This document shows, piece after piece, positions 17,701 through 27,100 of a stretch of DNA of 64,000 nt; position 1 is the stretch's first letter; each line of letters starts with the position of its first letter. Source of the stretch: Mucilaginibacter flavus. GTDB taxonomy: Bacteria; Bacteroidota; Bacteroidia; Sphingobacteriales; Sphingobacteriaceae. A program made the position numbers and the translations under genes. The stretch lies in assembly GCF_030409315.1 (NCBI RefSeq), contig NZ_JAUFPS010000097.1, forward strand, positions 1 to 64,000. The letters run 5' to 3'. A model generated the notes under the pieces. The model saw nothing but the letters and a program-made list of their open reading frames with translations. It was not told the DNA's origin and ran no database searches.

Positions 17701-19240
17701 ATTTACTCATATATTTTTGCAGGTGGGAGTAAAGCACAATATCCAATCCATAAACATCCGGGCGGTATTGGATCACTCCGTTTTCATCGGCCCAGCAGGT
17801 TACGTAGGTAATGTAGATAGGCGTTTTTTCGGGCAGCGAAATGCTTGTTGGCTCGGGGTTATCCTCACTCATGTCTTTTACTATGGTGTCAAAGTTCTCT
17901 CCTTCGCCAAAAAGGTTTTTTGCCAAAGCCTGCGGGTCGCCAAGGCGCACACAGCCGTGGCTTACAGCGCGCATGGCTTTCCTGAACGCGTATTTGGCAG
18001 GTGTATCATGCAGGTAAACGCTGCTTTTATTTTTAAACAGGAATTTGATTTTGCCTAAAGAATTGTCTTCACCTGGTCTTTGTTTAAAATCATAATCGTT
18101 ATTTTCCTTGGTAACGCCCGACCAATCAATGGTTTCAGGGTTATCTATCTTATTACCATCTTTATAAACATCAATGTTTTTATTGGCAAGGTAGTAACGG
18201 TCATTAGCGGCCTCAACAATAATTTCTTTATTGGCTATGCTTTGTGGAATGTTCCAAACCGGGTTTACATCAACGCTATGGATAATGCTGTTTAACTGTG
18301 GGGTTTCCCGGGGGAAAGGGTTTTCCTCGCGGCAGGTATCATTAAAATTGCCCAGGCTATTTTGGTTTTCCATGTTACGGCCCTGGCCAACGCAAACCTT
18401 CATGTTCAATACCGATTTTCCGTCCTGTATTACATCAAGTTTAAAATCGGGGATGTTTACATACACGTACTTGGCTTCGTAGGGTTTATTTCGCCAGCGT
18501 AAACGCTCAAGGTTTACCAGCAGGTAACGATGAGTTTCTTCTTTAGACAAGCCCGGCAATGAATCGCCCTGGATAAAAATCTTTTGTAAGGTCAGGTATT
18601 GTGGACTTTTTGGCTGTATGCTATCTAAGTAAGTTTTGATATTGCCTACCGCGAATATGGCTTTCATAGATGTACTATCCGGGCGTTTAGTGGCCGTAAA
18701 GTACCTTGAGTAAAGCTTTTTGGGATTAACAACGCCAAATTGAAGGGCATTGCTATACCTGATTAAGGTACTGGCGGTAAGCAGCTCCAGCTTTGCTATG
18801 GCCAGGTATGACTCTTCGGGAGTTTTAAAAGCTTGTTTATTGTGAAATTGGGCTATCAAAACTTTAAGATCCTCTGGCCTGAATAGTTTAGGGTTTAAGC
18901 CATGCTCATCAGCTTTATTATAATAATCTGGTATAGCATCCAAATCGCCATTGGTTAAGTGCTGTAAGGTAAAAGTTGGCTGGTAATCATTTGCTTTGTA
19001 GTAAGCTTCAATTACACCCTCATTTAAAAGTGTTGGCCTTTCTGCGGCTAATTCTTTTTTAAAGGCCTGAGTATATAGTTCGGGGTCAAGATCCTTAAAA
19101 ACTTTGTTCTGGGTTATTTTAAAAAGATCATCGGCAAGTTCGGAGTGCTTTTTTTTACAGCTTGAAAGGCAAATTACGGCAACGATAAATGATAAAAGTA
19201 TTAGAGATAGCGAAGCTTTGTTTGTCGTGACGGAAGGCAT
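17699..19240 (-). CDS. L,D-transpeptidase lipoprotein (YcbB-like)
   Basis: The 513-residue product begins with a lipoprotein signal (SLILLSFIVAVICLSSC, then KKK). It then has the large scaffold domain seen in YcbB-type enzymes, and a C-terminal YkuD catalytic domain with HDTPAKYAFRKAMRAVSHGC followed by VRLGDP, carrying the catalytic Cys. YcbB-type enzymes form 3-3 crosslinks in peptidoglycan. Size and order of domains fit the family. It is divergent from the GH26 gene. Confidence 0.87.
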   Translation of the reverse strand: MPSVTTNKASLSLILLSFIVAVICLSSCKKKHSELADDLFKITQNKVFKDLDPELYTQAFKKELAAERPTLLNEGVIEAYYKANDYQPTFTLQHLTNGDLDAIPDYYNKADEHGLNPKLFRPEDLKVLIAQFHNKQAFKTPEESYLAIAKLELLTASTLIRYSNALQFGVVNPKKLYSRYFTATKRPDSTSMKAIFAVGNIKTYLDSIQPKSPQYLTLQKIFIQGDSLPGLSKEETHRYLLVNLERLRWRNKPYEAKYVYVNIPDFKLDVIQDGKSVLNMKVCVGQGRNMENQNSLGNFNDTCREENPFPRETPQLNSIIHSVDVNPVWNIPQSIANKEIIVEAANDRYYLANKNIDVYKDGNKIDNPETIDWSGVTKENNDYDFKQRPGEDNSLGKIKFLFKNKSSVYLHDTPAKYAFRKAMRAVSHGCVRLGDPQALAKNLFGEGENFDTIVKDMSEDNPEPTSISLPEKTPIYITYVTCWADENGVIQYRPDVYGLDIVLYSHLQKYMSK

Positions 19241-19371
19241 AGTTATAAGGGTTCTGTTAAATATAGCTTAGTAATAGCAATAGCCATACCATAAAGGCTA
19301 TAAGTTTTTAATTAAATTTGAAATCAGACAATTTATTATCATTATTGATTAAAATACCTGTAATTGCTACC

Positions 19372-20379
19372 ATGAAAAAATGTTTATTCATCAGCGCACT
19401 TTTGTTAGTGCCTTTTTTTTCATTTTCACAAGGATTTAAACCTGTAAATAAAGACGCGTCGCCTGAAGCCGCAAAGGTACTATCCTTTTTGTATTCTATA
19501 AAAGGTAAACACATCTTATCTGGCCAGCAAAACTATAATAGCGATTTAAATACCTTTTCTGATAGTGCTAAAGCCATTACCGGGAAATACCCGGCCTTGT
19601 GGGGCTCTGATTTCATGCTATGGGGAGATAAGGACCTGGGCCAGAAATTAGTTTACGAGGCGCAAAAAAAATGGCGCGAAGGATACCTGGTTACCATTAT
19701 GTGGCACCAGGGGAGGCCAACAGATAACCCGCCATATGACTGGAAAACAAGTATTCAGGGTAAATTAACCGATGCAGAATGGACCGAACTAACCACACCC
19801 AACACACCGCTTAATAAAAAGTGGCTTGCCGATATTGATAAGGAGGCTGTTTACCTGAAGCAACTACGCGACACGCACATCCCGGTATTATGGCGCCCTT
19901 ACCACGAAATGAATGGTGTATGGTTTTGGTGGGGCGATAAAAAAGGTGAGAACGGAATTATAAAGCTTTGGAAGATGATGTATGACCGTTATACCAATTA
20001 TCACCATTTAAATAACCTGATATGGGTATGGGGTGCTAATGGTTTAAGGGATATCCCCAAAGATGAAGCTTACGACTATAAACTGTACTACCCCGGTGCC
20101 GATTATGTAGACATTTTAGGAGCCGATGTATACCATTTTGACTACGAGCAAAAGGATTATAACGAATTACTACAGCTGGCTAATGGCAAATTAATTTGCC
20201 TTGGCGAAACAGGTGAGCTGCCTAAACCTGAAATACTGGCAGTACAACCCGAGTGGGCCTGGTTTATGGTGTGGACAAGCTGGCTGTGGACAGATAATAC
20301 CCACGATAGGGTAAAAGAGGTTTACAGCCTGCCGCAAACCTTAAATCACGACGAGGTTAAAGCTATGCTTCAAAAATAA
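19372..20379 (+). CDS. Secreted GH26 mannanase-like glycoside hydrolase
   Basis: From ATG 19372 the product has a clean signal peptide (MKKCLFISALLLVPFFSFSQ). An upstream TTG start would bury this signal, so it is rejected. The catalytic domain shows GH26 hallmarks: SGQQNYN near the N-terminus, acid/base Glu in LWRPYHEMNGVWFWWG and nucleophile Glu in ICLGETGELP. GH26 enzymes are mostly beta-mannanases. With the GH9 and AGE proteins 15 kb away, it points to use of glucomannan-type plant polymers, though it is not in a classical PUL with SusC/D. Confidence 0.88.
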   Translation: MKKCLFISALLLVPFFSFSQGFKPVNKDASPEAAKVLSFLYSIKGKHILSGQQNYNSDLNTFSDSAKAITGKYPALWGSDFMLWGDKDLGQKLVYEAQKKWREGYLVTIMWHQGRPTDNPPYDWKTSIQGKLTDAEWTELTTPNTPLNKKWLADIDKEAVYLKQLRDTHIPVLWRPYHEMNGVWFWWGDKKGENGIIKLWKMMYDRYTNYHHLNNLIWVWGANGLRDIPKDEAYDYKLYYPGADYVDILGADVYHFDYEQKDYNELLQLANGKLICLGETGELPKPEILAVQPEWAWFMVWTSWLWTDNTHDRVKEVYSLPQTLNHDEVKAMLQK

Positions 20380-20381
20380 TA

Positions 20382-20900
20382 ATGGCCAAAGATAAACTAC
20401 CCGAGGTGTGGCTTCGAGGCCCCTTAACCGGCATGCCGGCATTGTTACAGCCGGTGGCGCATGCCTTATTACAGGCCCGGGAAGAATTGAATGAATTAAT
20501 GACCAGCTTCCCTGATGTATTGCTTTGGGAAAAGGTTGCAGGTATGGCTTCGGTTGGTTTTCATTTACAGCATTTAACGGGCGTACTTGACAGGCTTTTC
20601 ACTTACGCCAAAGGCGAACAACTCAATGCTCGGCAGCTCGATTATCTTGCACAGGAAGGAAAAGTTAACGATGCACTAACTTCAAATTACCTTTTAAGCC
20701 AATTTAATTTACAGGTTGATGCAGCCTTACAACAACTGGAACAAACCGATAGTAATACACTTATACAGGTAAGGGAAGTAGGCAGGGGCAAGGTTCCATC
20801 TACAGTTATCGGGCTTTATGTTCATAGTGCCGAGCATACCATGCGGCATTTGGGGCAGCTATTGGTGACGGTAAAAGTGCTTAGCAGGCTATTGCATTAA
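20382..20900 (+). CDS. DinB-superfamily protein
   Basis: The 172-residue product is a four-helix DinB-like protein with the expected metal-ligand histidines in VGFHLQHLTGVLDRL and AEHTMRHLGQL. DinB/YfiT proteins are often thiol-dependent transferases or hydrolases of unknown substrate. The start is 2 bases after the GH26 stop, so it is co-transcribed. Its stop overlaps the convergent MFS gene by 4 bases. Confidence 0.8.
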   Translation: MAKDKLPEVWLRGPLTGMPALLQPVAHALLQAREELNELMTSFPDVLLWEKVAGMASVGFHLQHLTGVLDRLFTYAKGEQLNARQLDYLAQEGKVNDALTSNYLLSQFNLQVDAALQQLEQTDSNTLIQVREVGRGKVPSTVIGLYVHSAEHTMRHLGQLLVTVKVLSRLLH

Positions 20901-22135
20901 AAAGCATCCTCTATGGTAAGTTCCTGTTTAGGCGAGTGCGTTAACTTTTTCATAATGTAATAGCCAATAGATACCAAAAAGCAAATGCTGCCTAAAACCC
21001 ACCACAAGGTATCAAAGCCACCATATGCAACTATCCGGTTCCCGAAAGCGGGTGCGATAACCTGCGCGGCAGACCAGGACATGCCATAAAGTGCCGCGTA
21101 TTCGCCCCGGTTGCGGTTATTGGTACGGCTTATCCAAAAAGCATTCATAAACGGCATAGCCACAATTTCGCCCAAGGTGATAAGTACTACTATCAGTATA
21201 GCTACCAGGCCACTATGGGGGAGGATGTTTAATAAAACAAAGCTTAATCCCGATAATATGATTCCTGTGCAGATATAGGTTAAGGGATTCCTTTTGCCTT
21301 CTAATTTATTGATAAGCACCATTTCTATAACTACAATCAACAGCCCGTTAAGTGCCAACAGGAAACCTATATAGCTTTCGTTTAAATGCCATTGAATTTT
21401 GTAAAACACAGGCTGCATAATAAAAAACTCAAAAAAGCAGACAGAGAAAAGCGTGTTTAACACAATGAATACCAGGTAAACTTTGTCTTTATAGGCAGAT
21501 GATGTTGCAGTTACTACATCCTTTACTTTATTGATGGCGGTTTTTATTTTCGACCGCGGCATTAGCGTTAGTAAAAGCACAGCTGCAAAAATGTTGGTGC
21601 AGCCATCAACCCAAAAAAGAGAATGATAACTGTAAGAAGCAAGTAACCCGCCTAATCCACCACCGAAAGCCCAGCCTAAGTTTACAGCAAGGCGGTTTAA
21701 CGAGTACGACCTGGTTTTATTACTATCATCACTGTAATGTGCTATAGCCGCGGAATTTGCAGGTCGGAAAGAGTCATTGCAAACGCTTAAAATAAAAGTA
21801 CAGATGCTAAGGCTTAAAAATGTGTGCTGAAATCCTAAAATGATAAACAAGATGCCGCCAACCAATAAAGCACCTACCTGGATATCGTAAAAGCCAATCT
21901 TATCCGTAAGTTTGCCACCAATAAAGGCGCCAAAAAAAGAGCCTATCCCAAAGAAAGCCATGATCATACCCGATTGCACGATGGTAAAATGCAATACTTG
22001 TATGGCATAGATACTCATAAACGGAATCACCATAGTACCGCTTCGGTTAATGAGCATTACAATGCTCAAATACCAGCTGTTTTTGGATAAACCGCTATAG
22101 GCGTTTTGGTATGATTGGATAAGTGAAGATAGCAT
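20897..22135 (-). CDS. MFS transporter
   Basis: The product of about 412 residues has roughly 12 membrane segments and MFS-type loops (GGKLTDKIGFYD between TM2 and TM3). It resembles drug/metabolite efflux carriers of the MFS_1 group. I chose the ATG at 22135 (MLSSLIQSYQNAYSGLSKN), because the upstream start would add nine hydrophobic residues before the normal cytoplasmic N-terminus. Substrate unknown. It lies 201 bases downstream of aroC on the same strand, separated by a strong palindrome, so it is probably independent of the aro operon. Confidence 0.82.
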   Translation of the reverse strand: MLSSLIQSYQNAYSGLSKNSWYLSIVMLINRSGTMVIPFMSIYAIQVLHFTIVQSGMIMAFFGIGSFFGAFIGGKLTDKIGFYDIQVGALLVGGILFIILGFQHTFLSLSICTFILSVCNDSFRPANSAAIAHYSDDSNKTRSYSLNRLAVNLGWAFGGGLGGLLASYSYHSLFWVDGCTNIFAAVLLLTLMPRSKIKTAINKVKDVVTATSSAYKDKVYLVFIVLNTLFSVCFFEFFIMQPVFYKIQWHLNESYIGFLLALNGLLIVVIEMVLINKLEGKRNPLTYICTGIILSGLSFVLLNILPHSGLVAILIVVLITLGEIVAMPFMNAFWISRTNNRNRGEYAALYGMSWSAAQVIAPAFGNRIVAYGGFDTLWWVLGSICFLVSIGYYIMKKLTHSPKQELTIEDAF

Positions 22136-22274
22136 AGCTAAAACAAATATAGGTATTAGCAACCCATCTGCGGGTTAAAATACTATTAACATTAGCAAAA
22201 TGTTATGAACAAGGGGAAGAGTGATATCGGTTAAGGTTGCCGAAAACGCGGAGCATCGGCATATGGCAGAGTCC

Positions 22275-22307
22275 AGATTTACGAAGTTTTTAAAACTTCG
22301 TAAATCT
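22275..22307. repeat. Perfect 16-bp-arm palindrome
   Basis: Arms AGATTTACGAAGTTTT and AAAACTTCGTAAATCT are separated by one base. It lies between aroC and the MFS gene and may end the aro operon transcript. The near-zero spacer and high AT content also fit a REP-like repeat. Confidence 0.75.
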
Positions 22308-22336
22308 TTCGTCGTGTTTTGATTCTGCTAATAAGA

Positions 22337-23431
22337 TTAATACAATCTCGAATTTCTATTCCTCAACCAATGATCGGCTAAAACAAGCGCAGCCATGGCT
22401 TCAACAATAGGCACAGCGCGTGGTACCACACAAGGGTCATGACGACCTTTGCCCGAAATTTCGGCGGCGTTACCCTCGCTATCAATGGTGGCTTGGTTTT
22501 TCATGATGGTGGCTACCGGTTTAAAGGCTACTTTAAACTCGATAGGCATGCCATTGCTGATGCCGCCTTGTATACCACCAGAAAAATTGGTAATCGTGCT
22601 CACATCGCCTAAATGCGATTTTACAAAGATGTCATTATGTTCCGAGCCGCGCATTTCGCTGCCCGAAAAGCCCGAACCAAATTCAAAACCATGTACAGCG
22701 TTAATGCTCAGCATGGCTTTGCCCAAATCGGCATGTAGTTTATCAAAAACGGGGTCTCCAAGGCCTACGGGACAGTTTTTTACATAACAGCTTACTTTGC
22801 CACCAACAGTATCGCCATCTTTACGTACGCCGTCAATAAATTCAATCATTTCTTCGGCAGTTGCAGGGTCGGCACAGCGAACGATGTTTTTTTCACGTTC
22901 GTCAATAAATTCCTGTACGTTTTTGATCTCTACATTAGGGGCATCTATTTTGCCAACACTGCTTACGTGCGCGGCAATTTCAATACCCTGGGTTTTTAGC
23001 AATAGTTTAGCTAAAGCACCGGCTGCTACGCGTGCCGCGGTTTCGCGGGCCGACGAACGGCCGCCACCACGGTGATCGCGGATACCGTATTTGGTTTGGT
23101 AGGTGTAATCGGCATGCGAGGGACGAAATACGCCCACGTTGTGACTATAGTCTTTTGAACGCTGATCTTCATTAGGGATCAGCATAGCGATAGGAGTGCC
23201 CGTTGTTTTACCTTCAAACGTACCCGATAGAATTTTTACCACATCACTTTCTTTACGTTGCGTGGTAATTTTTGATTGGCCAGGCTTACGCTTATCCAAT
23301 TCGCCCTGGATATAATCCAAATCGACCTCTAACCCGGCGGGACAACCGTCAATTATTACGCCGATAGCCTCGCCATGCGATTCGCCAAAAGTTGTTATCC
23401 TGAATACTTGTCCGAATGAATTGCCTGCCAT
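22337..23431 (-). CDS. aroC: Chorismate synthase
   Basis: The 364-residue product carries the family signatures: GESHGEAIGVIIDGCPAG at the N-terminus, GRSSARETAARVAAGA in the middle and GRHDPCVVPRAVPIVEAM near the C-terminus. It converts EPSP to chorismate using reduced FMN. It is the last gene of the pheA-DAHP synthase-aroA-aroC set, 144 bases after aroA with a REP-like palindrome between. Confidence 0.96.
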   Translation of the reverse strand: MAGNSFGQVFRITTFGESHGEAIGVIIDGCPAGLEVDLDYIQGELDKRKPGQSKITTQRKESDVVKILSGTFEGKTTGTPIAMLIPNEDQRSKDYSHNVGVFRPSHADYTYQTKYGIRDHRGGGRSSARETAARVAAGALAKLLLKTQGIEIAAHVSSVGKIDAPNVEIKNVQEFIDEREKNIVRCADPATAEEMIEFIDGVRKDGDTVGGKVSCYVKNCPVGLGDPVFDKLHADLGKAMLSINAVHGFEFGSGFSGSEMRGSEHNDIFVKSHLGDVSTITNFSGGIQGGISNGMPIEFKVAFKPVATIMKNQATIDSEGNAAEISGKGRHDPCVVPRAVPIVEAMAALVLADHWLRNRNSRLY

Positions 23432-23459
23432 AATGGTAGATGTAAGATGTATTTTAAAA

Positions 23460-23540
23460 CGTCATTGCGAGGTACGAAGCAATCCCCGCTGAGCATGTCC
23501 GCTCTGTAAGTAGGGGATTGCTTCGTGCCTCGCAATGACG
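23460..23540. repeat. REP-like palindrome between aroA and aroC
   Basis: Arms of 28 bp (23460-23487 and 23513-23540) differ at one position. The outer part reads CGTCATTGCGAGG and the inner part GAAGCAATCCCC, with a 25-base loop. This CGTCATTGCGAG...GAAGCAATC sequence type is a widespread dispersed bacterial palindrome. It would form a stable hairpin inside the operon mRNA. Confidence 0.85.
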
Positions 23541-23575
23541 GTGGTTATTATTTACTTTGCTTTCAGCCTTCGGCT

Positions 23576-24880
23576 TTAAGCTTTCTGCTCAACGGTAAAG
23601 CCTTGTTTTTCCAAATCCGTCCAAAACGCCGGGTATGATTTTTCAACTACGGGGCCATTTTCAAATTCCAGTTGTGGAACAATAAGTGCCAGCGGCGCAA
23701 AGGCCATAGCCATACGGTGATCATGATAGGTGTTGATGAACATGCTTTCGGGGATAAACTTTTCGCTGCAATCCAGTTTATAAACCTGGCCTTTTTCAAT
23801 CAGTTTAACACCCATTTTGGCAAGTTCGGTTTGCAGGGCCAAAATACGATCGGTTTCCTTGATTTTTAGCGTTTCCAAACCTGTAAATGTAGCTTCGTGG
23901 CCCAGAGCTGCGCATACCACAATCACTGTTTGCGCCAAATCCGGACATTCCTTCATATCAAAAATCTTGCGGCTCAATGGCTTGGCTTCTTTCAACAAGT
24001 GCACACCACCATCTTTAAATTGCGATGTGATGCCAAAGTTGGCCATAATCTCGGTGATCGCGCTATCGCCTTGCAGGCTGTAAGCGGTTAAGCCTGTTAA
24101 AAATAATTCGGCCTCATCGGCAAGGGCGGCTATCGCGTACCAGTATGAAGCCGCGCTCCAATCTGGTTCAATGTATAATGATGTTGTAGCAAACTCCTGA
24201 TTTGCAATCGCGATTACATTATCTGTCCACACATGCTTAATACCTGCCGTTTGTAACATAGCCAAAGTCATTTCCACGTATGGACGTGATGTTAACTCGC
24301 CATCAATATGTAATTCTAAACCTTGTGGTAAACGGGCAGCGATAAGCAATAAAGCCGTAATATACTGGCTGCTGATATCGCCCTTAATATTGATTTTACC
24401 GGTAAGCTGATCAAAATCACCTTTTAGTTTGATAGGGGGGTAGCCATCATTTTCCTCGTAATCAATATGTGCACCAAGCTGGCGTAAAGCATCAACTAAT
24501 ATACCTATTGGTCGTTCCTTCATCCGTTTGCTGCCGGTTAAAATAACTTCATCATCCTGTATAGCATAATAAGCTGTCAAAAAACGCATAGCCGTACCAG
24601 CCGGACCGATATCGATGGTGGTTAGTGGTGAGTGGTGAGTAGTGAGTGGTTTCGCTTCGCCAGCCAATACTTCTTGATTCTTGACTCTTGATTCTTGATT
24701 CTTCCTCAATATCCCCGCCAACAACACAGCGTCGGCAGCGTCAGAAACATTATCTACATGCACTTTGCCATCGCTCAGTGCCTCTATAATTAAGGCGCGA
24801 TTACATTCACTTTTTGAGCCAGTGAGGTTAACCGTACCTTTTATTTGCTTGGTATTTTTACTTAGGATGATGTTTGGCAT
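23576..24880 (-). CDS. aroA: 3-phosphoshikimate 1-carboxyvinyltransferase (EPSP synthase) with a low-complexity insertion
   Basis: The 434-residue product shows EPSP synthase features: LTGSKSECNRAL at the N-terminus, GPAGTAMRFLTAYYA, SKRMKERPIGILVDALR, GDISSQYITALLL and YHDHRMAMAFAPLAL at the C-terminus. It condenses shikimate-3-phosphate with phosphoenolpyruvate. Residues about 61-88, between AVLLAGILRK and TIDIGPAGTAM, are encoded by intergenic-type word repeats and have no counterpart in ordinary AroA proteins. The frame stays open through them, so the enzyme is probably full-length and functional with a surface loop. It is third in the pheA operon. Confidence 0.93.
   Translation of the reverse strand: MPNIILSKNTKQIKGTVNLTGSKSECNRALIIEALSDGKVHVDNVSDAADAVLLAGILRKNQESRVKNQEVLAGEAKPLTTHHSPLTTIDIGPAGTAMRFLTAYYAIQDDEVILTGSKRMKERPIGILVDALRQLGAHIDYEENDGYPPIKLKGDFDQLTGKINIKGDISSQYITALLLIAARLPQGLELHIDGELTSRPYVEMTLAMLQTAGIKHVWTDNVIAIANQEFATTSLYIEPDWSAASYWYAIAALADEAELFLTGLTAYSLQGDSAITEIMANFGITSQFKDGGVHLLKEAKPLSRKIFDMKECPDLAQTVIVVCAALGHEATFTGLETLKIKETDRILALQTELAKMGVKLIEKGQVYKLDCSEKFIPESMFINTYHDHRMAMAFAPLALIVPQLEFENGPVVEKSYPAFWTDLEKQGFTVEQKA
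24617..24704. repeat. Two word-like repeat blocks inside aroA
   Basis: One block (about 24617-24652) is built from variants of TTAGTGGTGAGTGG and AGTAGTGAGTGG. The other (about 24669-24704) is built from variants of ATTCTTGACTCTTG. Together they are a multiple of three and keep the aroA frame. Confidence 0.8.
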
Positions 24881-24923
24881 CGTATGGTTAGTCTTAAGTC
24901 AAAAGCCTAAAAAAGGATTGAAC

Positions 24924-24957
24924 CGATTTTTGACTTTTGACTTTTGATTTTTGACTT
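24924..24957. repeat. Word-like repeat upstream of aroA
   Basis: Tandem variants of TTTTTGACTTTTGAC fill most of the 81-base gap between the DAHP synthase and aroA genes. The composition is unlike either neighbouring gene. Confidence 0.75.
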
Positions 24958-24961
24958 AAAA

Positions 24962-26092
24962 TTACGCGTGTGTAAGTTTTTCTGCTGATTGACCCTGACT
25001 TGCTGCTGCATTCATGATCTCGGTTTGCCTGCGGATTGATTCGCTGTGTAACAGCTCCAATAATTTCTCGGTAAACTCGCCGCCTAATTTTAAAGCTTTT
25101 GCATAGTTGGTGCGCTTTTGAAGGATTTCGTCCCAACGGCCAACTTGTAAAATGGTAATGTTGTTATCTTTTTTGTAGGTGCCAATTTTCTCGGCAATTT
25201 GCATACGCTCGGCAATTTTTTGGATAACCAGGTCGTCAATTTTATCAATCTGGTTACGTAGCTCAGCCAGTTTATCGTTTACTTCGGCGTTGCGGGTTTC
25301 TGGTTTACGTAAAGCCAGGTGATCAATAATGTCTGAAAGAGCGGCAGGAGTAACCTGTTGTTTAGCATCTGTCCAGGCTACGCTTGGATCGATGTGTGAT
25401 TCGATCATTAAACCTTGCATATCCAGGTCTAATGCTTTTTGTGAAACGTAAGCGATCAAATCGCGGTTACCAGAAATGTGGCTTGGATCATTGATGATAG
25501 GTAACTCAGGCGCTAAGGTTTTAAGAGAGATAGCAACATCCCACATCGGTTCGTTACGGAAAGCAGATTTTTCGTAAGATGAGAAACCACGGTGAATAGC
25601 GGCTAATTTAGTGATACCTGCATTGTTGATACGCTCTAAAGCGCCAACCCATAAAGAAAGATCGGGGTTAACCGGATTTTTAACCATTACAGGCACGTCA
25701 ACACCTTTTAAAGCATCAGCAATTTCCTGTACAGTGAACGGGTTAGCGGTTGAACGTGCACCAACCCATAAAATATCAACACCAGCTTTTAAAGCTTCTT
25801 CCACGTGTTTAGCGGTTGCAACTTCAACAGCGGTTGGCAAACCGGTTTCGGCTTTAGCGCGTTTTAACCACTCTAAACCAATGCTGCCAATGCCTTCAAA
25901 TTCACCCGGACGCGTACGTGGTTTCCAGATACCTGCACGCAGGGCAGAAATTTTACCTGTTTGGGCTAATAAATGAGCGGTAGCTACTAATTGATCTTCA
26001 GTTTCGGCGCTGCAAGGGCCAGATATTACCAATGGTTCTTTACCGGTTTTAATCCAGGTATGTAGCGGCTGAATGTTTAAATTTAATTTCAT
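24962..26092 (-). CDS. Bifunctional DAHP synthase / chorismate mutase
   Basis: The 376-residue product joins two enzymes. Residues about 1-260 are a type I-beta/KDO8P-like DAHP synthase (VISGPCSAE, LRAGIWKPRTRPGEFEGIG, IINDPSHISGNRD) that condenses PEP with erythrose-4-phosphate. Residues about 270-360 are an AroQ-class chorismate mutase (LAELRNQIDKIDDLVIQKIAERM, then IGTYKK). The fusion is common in Bacteroidota and usually lets the mutase domain mediate feedback by prephenate. It lies 88 bases after pheA in the attenuator-controlled operon. Confidence 0.94.
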   Translation of the reverse strand: MKLNLNIQPLHTWIKTGKEPLVISGPCSAETEDQLVATAHLLAQTGKISALRAGIWKPRTRPGEFEGIGSIGLEWLKRAKAETGLPTAVEVATAKHVEEALKAGVDILWVGARSTANPFTVQEIADALKGVDVPVMVKNPVNPDLSLWVGALERINNAGITKLAAIHRGFSSYEKSAFRNEPMWDVAISLKTLAPELPIINDPSHISGNRDLIAYVSQKALDLDMQGLMIESHIDPSVAWTDAKQQVTPAALSDIIDHLALRKPETRNAEVNDKLAELRNQIDKIDDLVIQKIAERMQIAEKIGTYKKDNNITILQVGRWDEILQKRTNYAKALKLGGEFTEKLLELLHSESIRRQTEIMNAAASQGQSAEKLTHA

Positions 26093-26180
26093 TGTTTTAT
26101 TATTTGTTCCGGCCTTTGTTGTTTTAACCGGGATGTTTTATGTTCTTGTTGATTAATTTTTTTTGTTGGATGTTTAACTT

Positions 26181-27086
26181 TTAAACGTTACGCCTGATGT
26201 TGATGTACCTGCGTACCCGTTCAACTTTGCGTGGTTTGGGAGCTGTTGATAAATCATCGTCGTGTCTTTCATATTCGCCAAGTATATTAAAGTTGTGGGT
26301 GTACTTCAGAATTTGCCTTATGGCGGCATCATAATGCTTTTGCTCGTCCCATTCAACATCTACATAAAAATTGTATTCGTTGCGTTTACCCAGGATAGGC
26401 ATTGATTGAATTTTGCTCATGTTAAGGCCTTCATCGGCAAAAATATTGAGCACTTTGGCCAAGGCACCAACCTTGTTGCTCACCTGGAAACAAAGTGAAG
26501 CCTTGTTAACCGTTTTTTTCTCGATGTTATCATGATGCGTAAGAATCAGGAAACGGGTAAAGTTTCTTTTGTTTGATTCAATACGGCGTTCCAATACATC
26601 CAACCCATATAAGCTTGCCGCTAATGAATTGGCAATAGCTACGGTATCTGTTAACTGCTCATCCCTGATGCGTTTGGCGCAGGCGGCAGTATCACTGCTT
26701 TCCACAATTTTAAGGTGTGGGTATTCGTCAAAAAAATCAACACACTGGCGCAGGGCAATAGGATGCGAGGTTACATATTTAACATCCTCAAACTTTACAC
26801 CCGGTAAAGCCATCAGGTGTAGTTGGATCGGCAGGTAAATTTCGCCCACTACCGGGAAACCGTAATCAAGCAATAGGGTGTAGTTTGGAAGGATGCTGCC
26901 GGCAATGCTGTTTTCAATAGCCATTACCACATAATCTGCTTCGCGGTTTTTTAAGCGTTCAAAAGTTTGCTTAAAAGAGTTGCACTCTATCATTTGCGCG
27001 TTTTCGCCAAAGTACCTTAACCCGGCCTCTTCGTGAAACGAAGCGCGGATACCTTGTATAGCAACTCTTGGTTTTTCTATTTTCAT
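26181..27086 (-). CDS. pheA: Prephenate dehydratase
   Basis: The 301-residue product has the periplasmic-binding-like PDT domain (VAIQGIRASFHEEAGLRYFG at the start, the motif SNKRNFTRFLIL) and a C-terminal ACT domain (KVGALAKVLNIFADEGLNMSKIQSMPI) for phenylalanine feedback. It makes phenylpyruvate. It is the first structural gene after a leader peptide and attenuator (27101-27226). It lacks a fused chorismate mutase, which is instead attached to the next gene product. Confidence 0.95.
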   Translation of the reverse strand: MKIEKPRVAIQGIRASFHEEAGLRYFGENAQMIECNSFKQTFERLKNREADYVVMAIENSIAGSILPNYTLLLDYGFPVVGEIYLPIQLHLMALPGVKFEDVKYVTSHPIALRQCVDFFDEYPHLKIVESSDTAACAKRIRDEQLTDTVAIANSLAASLYGLDVLERRIESNKRNFTRFLILTHHDNIEKKTVNKASLCFQVSNKVGALAKVLNIFADEGLNMSKIQSMPILGKRNEYNFYVDVEWDEQKHYDAAIRQILKYTHNFNILGEYERHDDDLSTAPKPRKVERVRRYINIRRNV

Positions 27087-27100
27087 AACCCTGTTAAAGC

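Noticed and set aside
19318..19371. Upstream TTG start for the GH26 gene
   Set aside because: It would place 18 residues before a clean signal peptide, which needs to be N-terminal.
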